From contig CALUNH010000013.1 in assembly GCA_944321965.1 (NCBI GenBank), forward strand, positions 1 through 61,086: a stretch of DNA of 61,086 bases, read 5' to 3'. Source of the stretch: an uncultured Alistipes sp. GTDB taxonomy: Bacteria > Bacteroidota > Bacteroidia > Bacteroidales > Rikenellaceae. The notes beneath the pieces were generated by a model. It saw only the letters and a list, made by a program, of their open reading frames with translations. It searched no databases and was not told the DNA's origin. Below, piece after piece: positions 40,066 through 48,736 of this stretch; the stretch's first letter is position 1; the number at the start of each line of letters is the position of its first letter. Made by a program: the position numbers and the translations under genes.

Positions 40066-40074
40066 CCGGGGCGT

Positions 40075-40854
40075 TTATCGGTAGATTTCGTTCAGCAGAT
40101 GTGCCAGCCGAAGCCCGGCCCGCAGCAGCTGCCCTTCGACAACCGGTGTAAATTGCGCCACATAGTCGTAGGAGATTGCTGTTCCCTCGGGTGTGGCATC
40201 GTAAACCTCGGTGCAGATTGCATGGGTTTCCCGGGCCCAGTCGGCGGGTGTTCCGGCCGTGATCTTCTGCTGTTCGGCCTTCGACGCCCGGTCGATCTGT
40301 TGCTGCCACTCCGTGTATCCCCACTTGTGTCCCGCTTCCGGGAGGTCCGTATCCCAGACCGAATGGAGGTTCGTTTTGCGGCCGAAGAAGCGCACCTCAC
40401 GTCGGTTGCCGCCCAGATCGCTCAACCGCCCCAGGTGCATCGGACAGTGCATGTCGCCGACCAGGTGGATCAGCATCCTGAGGTTCACGGCCTCCTCTTC
40501 GGGGGTCAGCCCGCCAGCGCGGAGCCGGTCGGCAATCTCCGTGACGGCCTTCAGCACATCTCCTTCCGGGATGCGCCGCGCCTCGTCGAAGGTTTGCCCT
40601 TCGTCGACATTTAGGTAGTGCCACGTCTTTGTCGAGGCGTATTCGGGCGTGTGGCTGGCGTTGTCCATCCAGTTCGACCAGTAGACCGGCGACTGTCCGT
40701 CCAGAATCCGATGGACGGCCTTCGCCGCTTTTTTGGTGAGGTGGTTTTCGGCAATGGCGGCCGTGACGTCGTGGCCCTTCTGTCCCCAGCCGAAAGCAAC
40801 GCTGGAGATAACCAGCCCCAAACTCAACAGAATCAGTCTCTTCATGCGACGCAT
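40075..40854 (-). CDS. S1/P1-type zinc-dependent nuclease
   Basis: This 259-residue exported protein belongs to the S1/P1 nuclease/phospholipase-C-like fold, which cleaves single-stranded DNA and RNA using three zinc ions. After a signal peptide the mature chain begins WGQKGHDVTAAIAENHL, where the N-terminal Trp and His are zinc ligands. Further ligands are apparent in WSNWMDNASHTPEY, TKTWHYLNVD, LIHLVGDMHCPMHLG and NLHSVWDTDL. The length is normal. It starts 22 nt after the rho stop, so it is probably co-transcribed with rho. The periplasmic location suits nutrient scavenging. Confidence 0.9.
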   Translation of the reverse strand: MRRMKRLILLSLGLVISSVAFGWGQKGHDVTAAIAENHLTKKAAKAVHRILDGQSPVYWSNWMDNASHTPEYASTKTWHYLNVDEGQTFDEARRIPEGDVLKAVTEIADRLRAGGLTPEEEAVNLRMLIHLVGDMHCPMHLGRLSDLGGNRREVRFFGRKTNLHSVWDTDLPEAGHKWGYTEWQQQIDRASKAEQQKITAGTPADWARETHAICTEVYDATPEGTAISYDYVAQFTPVVEGQLLRAGLRLAHLLNEIYR

Positions 40855-40876
40855 TTCTCTCCTTCCGGTATTCGGA

Positions 40877-42613
40877 TCAGTGGTTCATCGTGGCGAGGAA
40901 CTCCTCGTTCGTTTCCGTAAGCCCCATCTGCTTCTGGAGGAACTCCATGGCCTCGACGGGGGTCATGTCCGAGAGGTATTTGCGCAGCACCCACGTGCGG
41001 TTCATCACGTCGCGGGGCAGCAGCAGGTCTTCGCGGCGCGTGCCCGAGGCGATGACGTCGACGGCCGGGTAGACGCGCTTGTTGGCCAGTTTGCGGTCCA
41101 GCTGCAGCTCCATGTTGCCCGTACCCTTGAACTCCTCGAAGATCACCTCGTCCATCTTCGAACCGGTGTCGATGAGGGCCGTGGCGATGATCGTCAGCGA
41201 ACCCTTCTCCTCGGTGTTGCGTGCGGCGCCGAAGAAGCGCTTGGGCTTGTGCAGGGCGTTGGCGTCGACACCTCCCGAGAGGACCTTTCCCGACGCCGGC
41301 TGCACGGAGTTGTAGGCGCGGGCCAGGCGGGTGATCGAATCGAGGAAGATCACGACGTCGTGGCCGCATTCGACCATGCGCTTGGCCTTTTCGAGGACCA
41401 TTTCTGCGACCTTCACGTGGCGCGAGGCCTGCTCGTCGAAGGTCGAGGCGACGACTTCGGCCTTGACGTTGCGGGCCATTTCGGTCACCTCCTCGGGTCG
41501 TTCGTCGATCAGCAGCACGATCATGTAGACTTCGGGGTGGTTGTCCGCGATGGCGTTGGCGATCGACTGCAGCAGCATCGTCTTACCCGTCTTGGGCTGT
41601 GCGACGATCAGGGCGCGCTGACCCTTTCCGATCGGCGAGAAGAGGTCGACGATGCGTGTCGACATGTTGTTGTGGCCGTTTCCCGTGAGGCAGAACTTCT
41701 CGCTCGGGAAGAGCGGCGTCATGTATTCGAACTGCACGCGGTCGCGGATGTATTCGGGTTTCAGGCCGTTGATCTCGTTCACGCGCACCAGCGGGAAGTA
41801 TTTTTCACCCTCCTTCGGGGGTCGGATGGCGCCGTTGACCGTATCGCCGGGTTTCAGACCGAAGAGTTTGATCTGCGAGGGCGAGACGTAGACGTCGTCC
41901 GGGGAATTGAGGTAGTTGTAGTCTGCCGAGCGCAGGAATCCGTAGCCGTCGGGCATGATCTCCAGGACGCCTTCGCCCTCGATCTCCCCGGCGAAATCAT
42001 CCTTCGTGATGACCTCCTCCTCGACGGGACGGGTGTTTTGCTCGTTCTGCGGGGCCGCCTCGCCGGAACCCGTCTGCGGGGCCTTGTCGGTCTGCGGCTG
42101 ATTCTGTTGCGATTTGGGTTTGCGGCCCCGGCGCTTGGGTTCGGCTTTCACCTCCTCCGCGGCGGGGGCGTGGTCGGCAGTCCCGGTGGAATCCGAGGCC
42201 TGTTCCGGAAGCGTTGCAGGCTCCATCGGGAGTTCGGGCTCGACGGCTGCGGCTTTCCGGCCTCTCGGGCCCTTTTCCTGCTGCCGGGGGGCTTTCCCGG
42301 TCTCCGGGGCCTCTTCCGCGCGATCTTCGGGGGCTCGCTTGTCTGCGGCATTCTCGGCTTTCGCCAGACGGGGGCGCCGTCCGCGTTTGCCTTTCGGCGC
42401 CTCTTCGGCGGCCGGAGTTTCCGCCGGTGCCGGTGCCTCCGTCGATGCCGTTTCGGCTGCTGCAGCCGTTCCCGCCGGGGTTTCCGCAGCCGTACCTGCG
42501 ATTTTTTCTATCAGTTCGCGCTTTTTCACCATCACGTTCCCGATGCCGATAGCCTTCGCTATTTCGCGCAATTCGGCAAGAGTTTTACCTTCGAGCGCTT
42601 TCAGATCTTGCAT
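40877..42613 (-). CDS. rho: Transcription termination factor Rho with a long disordered insert
   Basis: This 578-residue RNA-dependent ATPase/helicase ends transcription of untranslated RNA. Rho_N is at residues 1-40, and the cold-shock-like RNA-binding domain at about 207-285 ([20 protein letters not shown]). The ATPase core has Walker A AQPKTGKT (about 365), [11 protein letters not shown] and [11 protein letters not shown], with the Q and R loops after it. Residues 41-206 are low-complexity, rich in Ala, Pro, Glu, Lys and Arg, with two AT-hook-like patches ([16 protein letters not shown]). Such inserts are known in Bacteroides Rho and have been linked to condensate formation and gut fitness. 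I chose the ATG at 42613; the longer frame crosses the promoter. Confidence 0.97.
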   Translation of the reverse strand: MQDLKALEGKTLAELREIAKAIGIGNVMVKKRELIEKIAGTAAETPAGTAAAAETASTEAPAPAETPAAEEAPKGKRGRRPRLAKAENAADKRAPEDRAEEAPETGKAPRQQEKGPRGRKAAAVEPELPMEPATLPEQASDSTGTADHAPAAEEVKAEPKRRGRKPKSQQNQPQTDKAPQTGSGEAAPQNEQNTRPVEEEVITKDDFAGEIEGEGVLEIMPDGYGFLRSADYNYLNSPDDVYVSPSQIKLFGLKPGDTVNGAIRPPKEGEKYFPLVRVNEINGLKPEYIRDRVQFEYMTPLFPSEKFCLTGNGHNNMSTRIVDLFSPIGKGQRALIVAQPKTGKTMLLQSIANAIADNHPEVYMIVLLIDERPEEVTEMARNVKAEVVASTFDEQASRHVKVAEMVLEKAKRMVECGHDVVIFLDSITRLARAYNSVQPASGKVLSGGVDANALHKPKRFFGAARNTEEKGSLTIIATALIDTGSKMDEVIFEEFKGTGNMELQLDRKLANKRVYPAVDVIASGTRREDLLLPRDVMNRTWVLRKYLSDMTPVEAMEFLQKQMGLTETNEEFLATMNH

Positions 42614-42676
42614 ATATGTTCCGTTCAATGAGATTTTCTGAAACCGAACGGTCGTCCGGTCGTTGGAATTCGCTTG

Positions 42677-42706
42677 CAAAGATAGTGCATTATTTTGAAT
42701 TACAAA
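42677..42706 (-). promoter_or_regulatory. rho promoter
   Basis: On the - strand, TTTG (42706-42703) and TATCTTTG (42684-42677) are separated by 18 nt. The start site would be near 42670, giving a leader of about 57 nt. Confidence 0.65.
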
Positions 42707-42877
42707 ATAAAATGGCCGGGACGATGCCCTCCCGGACGATAAATTGTCCGGATCAATCAACAAAATACCTAAATGTGGTGATTGTACGATTGCCGTTTTT
42801 CCCCGACCTTTGTCTCAGCAACAATGAACCGGGAATTCAGCCATCGCATTGTTTGTATTGTTAATGTTTGTGTGTGG

Positions 42878-42908
42878 AAAACCCTTCCGTTCGCCGGAAG
42901 GGTTTTTT
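42878..42908. terminator. Bidirectional terminator between the AraC-type gene and rho
   Basis: AAAACCCTTCCG (42878-42889) pairs perfectly with CGGAAGGGTTTT (42895-42906) around a 5-nt loop, with extra T residues on the + side. Read leftwards it would end the AraC-family transcript. Confidence 0.8.
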
Positions 42909-42987
42909 GTGTCCGGGGGCGCTTTGCCGGGCTGGACAGGCTGTGGCGGGTCGGGCGGCTGGCCCCCTCCCACCGCCCCCCCCGCGG

Positions 42988-43884
42988 TCAGTGGACAGAA
43001 CGGTATTCGTTGGGCGAGCACCCCACCACCTTCTTGAACAGACGGGTGAAGTGCTGCGGATAGCGGAATCCGAGTCCGTAGGCGACCTCGCTGATCGAAC
43101 GCCCGGGTTCGAAAATGCGCTCCTTGGCGATCTCGATCACCTTCAACTGGATGTACTCCTGGGCCGATTTCCCGGTCTCCTTCTTGACCAGATCCCCGAA
43201 GTAGTTGGCCGAGAGGTGGAGCTGTTCGGCGCACCAGCGGACCGTCGGAACCCCGTCGCGCTGGGGCCTGTCGCCTGTGAAGTAGTCGTTGAGCAGGCGT
43301 TCGAATCCCGTCAGGACGTCGCGGTTGACATGTCCGCGGGTGATGAACTGCCGCTCGTAGAAGCGCGTGCAGTAGTTGAGCAGCAGCTCGATGTTCGAAA
43401 CGATGAGCGTGCGGCTGTGCTTGTCGATGGCGTGCTGCAGCTCCGCGCGGATGTTGCGCAGGCAGTCGAGCACCACGCCGCGCTCCTGTTCGGAGAGGTG
43501 CAGGGCCTCGTTGACCTCGTAGGAGAAGAACGTATAGGCGGACATGTTGCGTCCGAGCGAGGTGCCGCGCAGCAGGTCGGGATGGAAGAGCAGCGCCCAG
43601 CCTTTGGGCTGGTAGGTCTGGCCGTTGTTCTCGTATCCGATGACCTGCCCCGGAGCGAGGAAGACGAGCGTCCCCTCCTGATAGTCGTAGTAGTTGCGGC
43701 CGTAGCGGAGGTCGCCGCACTTCACCTCCTTGAGATAGATCGTGTAGAATCCGTAGACTTCGCGCTGGTAGCGGGCGGCCCCGCACGTCGAGAAGTCGAT
43801 GACGCTCACCAACGGGTGCAGGGTTTCGACGCCCCGTGATTCGTTGTACTGGTAGATGTGGTCGAATTTGACGATCTGTTCCAT
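42988..43884 (-). CDS. AraC-family transcriptional regulator
   Basis: This 298-residue one-component regulator has an N-terminal cupin-like sensing domain at about 30-130 (FYTIYLKEVKCGDLRYGRNY, EGTLVFLAPGQVIGYENNGQ). Two helix-turn-helix units follow at about 195-298 (TVRWCAEQLHLSANYFGDLV, SISEVAYGLGFRYPQHFTRL, KVVGCSPNEYR). The second helix-turn-helix is canonical. It lies just downstream of the GH92 operon but is separated from it by a terminator, so a regulatory link is only possible, not shown. I chose the ATG at 43884 next to the promoter. Confidence 0.9.
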   Translation of the reverse strand: MEQIVKFDHIYQYNESRGVETLHPLVSVIDFSTCGAARYQREVYGFYTIYLKEVKCGDLRYGRNYYDYQEGTLVFLAPGQVIGYENNGQTYQPKGWALLFHPDLLRGTSLGRNMSAYTFFSYEVNEALHLSEQERGVVLDCLRNIRAELQHAIDKHSRTLIVSNIELLLNYCTRFYERQFITRGHVNRDVLTGFERLLNDYFTGDRPQRDGVPTVRWCAEQLHLSANYFGDLVKKETGKSAQEYIQLKVIEIAKERIFEPGRSISEVAYGLGFRYPQHFTRLFKKVVGCSPNEYRSVH

Positions 43885-43905
43885 GGCCGGATCTTTTGGT
43901 CGGTT

Positions 43906-43913
43906 CAAATATA
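43906..43913 (-). promoter_or_regulatory. -7 element for the AraC-family gene
   Basis: TATATTTG on the - strand is an exact TAnnTTTG match; the start would be near 43899, about 15 nt before the ATG. No convincing TTTG is seen upstream. Confidence 0.5.
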
Positions 43914-44001
43914 CGTAAAAAATCCCGTGTTCGGATGGTGCGGAGCCCCGAACGGTGATCATGGTACGGGAAACCGGAATCCGGGTAGTGCCTGCGGGCT
44001 G

Positions 44002-44048
44002 AAAAAGCAGATCCCGACCCCCTGTTCGGAAGGTCGGGACCTGCTTTT
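44002..44048 (-). terminator. Terminator of the GH130-GH92 operon
   Basis: A long stem (AAAAGCAG, TCCCGACC and their complements, with one A:C mismatch) spans 44002-44048, with T residues at both ends. It closes the leftward mannoside operon 17 nt after the last stop. Confidence 0.85.
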
Positions 44049-44064
44049 GTCGGAAAATCCGTTG

Positions 44065-46332
44065 CTATTTCGCGGCCGGTTCTGCCTGCATGTCGAAACG
44101 CACCGTGGCACCGTCCTTCAGCACCGAGTAGCGGAGGAAGGGTTCGGCCTGGGCCTTGCCGTCGACCGACATCTTTCCGACGTAGCGGTTCGCGGGGCTG
44201 TTCGCCGGGGCCTCGATCTCGATCTTTTGGCCGTTTTCGAGGTGGATCGTCGCACGGCGGAACAGCGGGGCGCCGACGGCATACTCGTCGGCTCCCGGGC
44301 AGACGGGATAGAACCCCAGCGCCGAGAAGACATACCAGGCCGAGGTCTGGCCGTTGTCCTCGTCGCCGCAGTAGCCGTCGGGCTGCGCCTTGTAGAGGCG
44401 GTTCATCACCTCACGCACCCAATACTGCGCCTTGGCGGGCTCTCCGGCATAGTCGTAGAGGTAGATCATGTGCTGTGCGGGCTGGTTGCCGTGGGCATAG
44501 TTGCCCATGTTGGCCACCTGCATCTCCGTAATCTCGTGGATGCGCGCCCCGTAGTAGCTGTCGTCGTAGATCGGCGGCACGACAAAGACCGAATCCAGCA
44601 TTTTCGAGAATTCGGCTTTGCCGCCCATCAGGTCGGCCAGTCCCTCGACGTCGTGGAATACCGACCAGGTGTAGTGCCAGGCGTTGCCTTCGGTGTAGGC
44701 GTCGCCCCACTTGTAGGCGCTGAACGGCGTCTGGAACGAGCCGTCTTTGTTGCGGCCGCGCATGAGGTTCGTCTCCGCGTCGAAGACGTTGCGGTAGTTC
44801 TGCGCCGCCTTTTCGAGCATTGCGGCATCCTCCGTGCGGCCCAGTTTCGCGGCCACCCGGGCGATGCACCAGTCGTCGTAGGCGTACTCCAGCGTGCGGG
44901 CGACGTTCTCGTTGATCCCCACGTTGTAGGGAACATATCCGAGCGTATTGTAGTATTCGTGCCCGAGGCGGCCCGTCGACGATACGGTCGGGTGAACCTT
45001 CGTGCGGCCGCTCAGCATCGCCTCGTAAAGCGCCTCGACATCTTCGGCCGGGGTCACGCCCTTGAGGATGGCATCCGAGACGACCGAAGCCGAGTTGTTG
45101 CCCACCATGCAGCCGCGGTGTCCGGGCGAGGCCCATTCGGGCAGGAAGCCGCTCTCGCGCCAGGTGTTGGCCAGCCCGGCCTGGATCTCGGCGTTGACCG
45201 ACGGGTAGACCAGGTTCAGCAGCGGGAACAGGCAGCGGAACGTATCCCAGAAGCCCGTGTCGGTGTACATGTATCCGGGCAGCACCTCGCCGTTGTAGGG
45301 ACTGTAGTGGACCGGGTTGCCTTCGGCATCTATCTCATAAAACTTGCGCGGGAAGAGCGTCGAGCGGTAGAGGCACGAGTAGAAGGTGCGCAGCTGGTCG
45401 ACGCTGCCGCCCGAGACCTCGATGCGCCCCAGCACCTCGTCCCAGCGGGCCTGCGCCTTCGACTTCACCGTCTCGAAATCATCCGTTCCGAGCTCCGTTT
45501 CGAGGTTGCGCACGGCCTGCTCCGCGGAGATGAACGACGAGGCGATGCGGGCCGTCACCTGCTCGCCGCGCCGGGTCGTGAAGTGCACCTTCGCCACGGC
45601 GTGGTTGCCCTCTGCCGATTTCCCGCCCTCGGGCTTGAGCAGTTGGCTGCCTGCCTTGTAGGACGAGGGCTTGTCCGTCAGCTCGACGGCCGAGAAGGGT
45701 TTGTCGAAGCGGATGACGAACCAGTTGCGGAAGTTGTCGGGCACGCCGCCGCTGTTGCGCGTCGTGTAACCGGCCACGGTGCGGTCGTCGAGGATCTCCA
45801 CGCGCGAACCGCGGTCGAAGGCGTCGATGACCACCCCGCTCTCGCGGCTTTCGGGGAAGGTGAAGCGCATCATGGCGGCCCGCTCCGTGGGGGTTACCTC
45901 GGCCACGATGTCGTGGTCGGCCAGGTAGACCGAATAGTAATAGGGCTTTGCCATCTCGGCCTGGTGCGAGAACCAGCTCTGGCGCGACTCCTCGTCGAGT
46001 TTGTCCGTGCCGCGCACGGGCATTACGGCGAACTGTCCGTAGTCGTTGATCCACGGCGAGGGCTGGTGGGTCTGCTTCAGCCCGCGGAGGGTGTGGGCGT
46101 TGTAGGTGTAGGCCCAGCCGTCACCCATCCGCCCCGTCTGGGGCGTCCAGAAGTTCATGCCCCACGGCAGCGCCACGGCCGGGTAGGTGTTGCCCGTCGA
46201 GAGGGCGAATTCCGACTGCGTGCCCATCAGCGTCGTGACATACTCCGAGGGGCGGGTCTGTGCACCCTCCTGCGGTGCTTCGCAGCAGGCCGCAGCCGCG
46301 AGCGCGCAGGCCAGGATCCAAATCTTTTTCAT
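44065..46332 (-). CDS. GH92 alpha-mannosidase (lipoprotein), probable alpha-1,2 type
   Basis: This 755-residue enzyme removes terminal alpha-mannose by a calcium-dependent inverting mechanism. A lipobox-like signal (LAAAAC) suggests surface or outer-membrane attachment. The N-terminal beta-sandwich includes TLMGTQSEFALSTGNTYPAV, and the barrel carries FWDTFRCLFPLLNLVYPSVN and GFLPEWASPGHRGCMVGNNS. The catalytic-base motif GDEDNGQTSAW is at about 656. About 60 residues before its last Asp lies HE in IHEITEM, where, as I recall, the alpha-1,2-specific BT_3990 has its specificity-determining His-Glu pair. That assignment is an inference. It is the last gene of the operon. Confidence 0.9.
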   Translation of the reverse strand: MKKIWILACALAAAACCEAPQEGAQTRPSEYVTTLMGTQSEFALSTGNTYPAVALPWGMNFWTPQTGRMGDGWAYTYNAHTLRGLKQTHQPSPWINDYGQFAVMPVRGTDKLDEESRQSWFSHQAEMAKPYYYSVYLADHDIVAEVTPTERAAMMRFTFPESRESGVVIDAFDRGSRVEILDDRTVAGYTTRNSGGVPDNFRNWFVIRFDKPFSAVELTDKPSSYKAGSQLLKPEGGKSAEGNHAVAKVHFTTRRGEQVTARIASSFISAEQAVRNLETELGTDDFETVKSKAQARWDEVLGRIEVSGGSVDQLRTFYSCLYRSTLFPRKFYEIDAEGNPVHYSPYNGEVLPGYMYTDTGFWDTFRCLFPLLNLVYPSVNAEIQAGLANTWRESGFLPEWASPGHRGCMVGNNSASVVSDAILKGVTPAEDVEALYEAMLSGRTKVHPTVSSTGRLGHEYYNTLGYVPYNVGINENVARTLEYAYDDWCIARVAAKLGRTEDAAMLEKAAQNYRNVFDAETNLMRGRNKDGSFQTPFSAYKWGDAYTEGNAWHYTWSVFHDVEGLADLMGGKAEFSKMLDSVFVVPPIYDDSYYGARIHEITEMQVANMGNYAHGNQPAQHMIYLYDYAGEPAKAQYWVREVMNRLYKAQPDGYCGDEDNGQTSAWYVFSALGFYPVCPGADEYAVGAPLFRRATIHLENGQKIEIEAPANSPANRYVGKMSVDGKAQAEPFLRYSVLKDGATVRFDMQAEPAAK

Positions 46333-46436
46333 GCGATTGTGTTATCAGTTAATGAAGTGAAACAAGAAGGCCGAGGGCGCGAGAAACCCAAAGGTCATGG
46401 TGTCGGCCGTGGGGCTGAAGGACGATACCCCCCCCC

Positions 46437-48728
46437 TCACGGTCTGCAGTTCGCACTCGATGCGATCTCCTCCACTGCTTCCGACTTAAAAAGCCGCTCC
46501 TCTGCGGCGGGCCGCCGGTCGGCATAGACCTCCGGCTCGTCGGGACAGTACCACACCTTCGGTTCGGCGCCCATCTCGAAGACGAGTTCGCCGCCCTGCA
46601 TGATGTCGGCATGGGCGATCCAACCCTTCGTCCAGGGCTGGCCGTTGAGCCATACGCGCTGGATATAGCGGTTTTCGGGGGTGAGGTTTCGCGCTTCGAT
46701 TGCAAAGGTACCGTTCGGGACCTCGATCTCCACCCGGTCGAAGAGCGGCACGCCGAACCAGTAGCGTCCGCTCGCGGGCTCGACTTCGTACATGCCCAGG
46801 GCCGACAACACGTACCACGCCGACATCTGCCCCACGTCCTCGTTGCCCGACAGCCCGTCGGGCTGGTCGTGGTAGAGCGTCGTGAGCACCTCGCGGACCT
46901 TGTCGGCCGTCTTCCAGGGCTGGCCCAGCATCGTGTAGAGATAGAGTATATGGTGGCTGGGCTCGTTGCCGTGGGCATACTGGCCGATCAGTCCCGAGAT
47001 GTCGGGCGAGGTCTCGGCGCCCGCAACGACGGAGCTTACCGTGAAGAGCGAATCCAGCTTTTCGAGCATCCGGTCCCGGCTTCCGAAGCAGCCTTCGAGC
47101 CCCCTGACGTCGTGCGGCACGAGCCATGTGTACTGCCAGGCGTTGCCTTCGCAATAGTCGTCGGCGCGGTGCGTCGAGGCGAACGGATTGAAGGGCGTGC
47201 GCCATCCGCCGCGGCTGTCGCGTCCGCGCATGAAGCCCGTCGCCGGGTCGAAATAGCGGCGGTACGAGTGGCTGCGCTCTGTGAAGTAGCAGGCATCGTC
47301 GCCCTTGCCCAATGCCTCGGCGGCACGGGCGGCGGCGCCGTCGGCCAGGGCATACTCCATGTCGTAGGCCACGGCCTCGTTGAAGAGGTCGCACGGGATG
47401 TAGCCGTGCTTCATGCGCAGGCCGTTGCCGCGGTCGGGGTTCATCGCCGTGCGGCGGATCGCCTCGAAGGCGCGCTCGCGGTCGAACCCTTCGATCCCCT
47501 TCACGATGGCGTCGGCCACCACGGGAATGCCCGGGTTGCCCACCATGCAGTCGGTTTCGTTGCCCCAGAGGTGCCAGACCGGCAGGCGTCCCTGCTCGTC
47601 GGCGATGGCCAGCATCGTATTGACGATATCGGGCATCCGCTCCGGGTGGAGGATCGTCATCAGCGGCATCGCCGCGCGGTAGGTGTCCCACAGCGAGAAG
47701 GTCGTATGGGTCTTGTAGCCGGGATTTTCATGTACCTGGCCGTCGGCTCCGCGATACGTGCCGTCGACGTCGCAGAACTCCGACGGGGCAACCATCGTGT
47801 GATGCAATGCCGTGTAGAAGATCCGCCGGGCGGTCTCATCCGTCGTCGTGACCTTCACACGGGCCAGCTCCCTGTTCCACGCCGCATCGGCCGCAGCAGC
47901 CACGGCCTCGAAATCCCAGCCCGGGAGTTCGGCCGCGAGGTTGGCCTTGGCACCTTCGATGCTCACGGGCGAGAGGGCCACCTTGACGAGCACCTGCTCG
48001 CCCTCTGACGTCGTGAACGAGGCGCGTCCGTAATGCTCGCCGATCGTTTCAAACGATGCGAAGGGCTTCGAGAACTCGGCCACGAAGTAGACCTTCTGAT
48101 CCCGGGCCCACCCCGTTGAGTAGCGCCAGCCGGTGATCGTCCGCTCGTCGATCCGTTCGAGATGGGTCTCGGTGGCTTTGTCCCAGCATCCGCCGTTTTC
48201 GAGGTCGAAGACCACGGCAGCCTCCTCCGATGCCGGGAAGGTGTAGCGGTGCAGTCCGACGCGCGACGTGGCGGTCATCTCGGCCGTCACGCCGTAGCGC
48301 ACGAGCGGCACCGAATAGTAGCCGGGCCGCACGACCTCCTTCGTGCGGTCGGCATAGGACCAGAGGCCCGATGCCGGGTCCTCCTCCGTACCGCGGGCAC
48401 AGACGACCTCCCCTACTACGGGCATGACCGTGACATCGAACAGGTCGCCGATGCCCGTACCCGAGAGGTGCGTGTTCGAGAATCCGATCACCGTGGAGTC
48501 CGAGGCGTGGTAGCCCGAGCACCAGTCCCACTCCTGGGGGATGCTCGTGGGCCCCACCTGCACGAGCCCGAACGGGACATTGGCCCCGACGAAGACGTGT
48601 CCGTGACCGCCCGTCCCGATCTTCGGATCGACCCAGCGGGTCAGGTTCTCCGCCTCGGGGGCAGGCTGTGCGCAGGCGCCGGCAAGGGCTGCGAAACCCG
48701 CGCATAAAACGATGTTTGCAAGTTTCAT
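46437..48728 (-). CDS. GH92 alpha-mannosidase
   Basis: This 763-residue exported enzyme has its lipobox at LAGAC. GH92 landmarks are DPKIGTGGHGHVFVGANVPF, FSNTHLSGTGIGDLFDVTVM, SLWDTYRAAMPLMTILHPER, LPVWHLWGNETDCMVGNPGI, GNEPSHHILYLY and the base motif GNEDVGQMSAW at about 628. The HLSGTG loop is the common GH92 form, unlike in the two neighbours, so specificity should differ. I cannot assign the linkage. I chose the ATG at 48728, 8 nt after the previous stop; an in-frame TTG at 48740 overlaps that stop. The C-terminus runs about 30 residues past the usual end near VWYC. Confidence 0.92.
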   Translation of the reverse strand: MKLANIVLCAGFAALAGACAQPAPEAENLTRWVDPKIGTGGHGHVFVGANVPFGLVQVGPTSIPQEWDWCSGYHASDSTVIGFSNTHLSGTGIGDLFDVTVMPVVGEVVCARGTEEDPASGLWSYADRTKEVVRPGYYSVPLVRYGVTAEMTATSRVGLHRYTFPASEEAAVVFDLENGGCWDKATETHLERIDERTITGWRYSTGWARDQKVYFVAEFSKPFASFETIGEHYGRASFTTSEGEQVLVKVALSPVSIEGAKANLAAELPGWDFEAVAAAADAAWNRELARVKVTTTDETARRIFYTALHHTMVAPSEFCDVDGTYRGADGQVHENPGYKTHTTFSLWDTYRAAMPLMTILHPERMPDIVNTMLAIADEQGRLPVWHLWGNETDCMVGNPGIPVVADAIVKGIEGFDRERAFEAIRRTAMNPDRGNGLRMKHGYIPCDLFNEAVAYDMEYALADGAAARAAEALGKGDDACYFTERSHSYRRYFDPATGFMRGRDSRGGWRTPFNPFASTHRADDYCEGNAWQYTWLVPHDVRGLEGCFGSRDRMLEKLDSLFTVSSVVAGAETSPDISGLIGQYAHGNEPSHHILYLYTMLGQPWKTADKVREVLTTLYHDQPDGLSGNEDVGQMSAWYVLSALGMYEVEPASGRYWFGVPLFDRVEIEVPNGTFAIEARNLTPENRYIQRVWLNGQPWTKGWIAHADIMQGGELVFEMGAEPKVWYCPDEPEVYADRRPAAEERLFKSEAVEEIASSANCRP

Positions 48729-48736
48729 GATATGGT

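Noticed and set aside
39775-40614. A rightward frame through the CCGGGG repeat array giving Gly/Ser/Cys-rich repeats
   Set aside because: The repeat pattern is in DNA units of about 20 and 81 bp, the frame runs antisense to the S1/P1 nuclease gene, and there is no promoter or export signal.
43858-46527. An 889-codon rightward frame opposite the AraC-type and GH92 genes
   Set aside because: It is a shadow of the GH92 and AraC reading frames, with repetitive Val/Arg/His composition and no recognisable domain.
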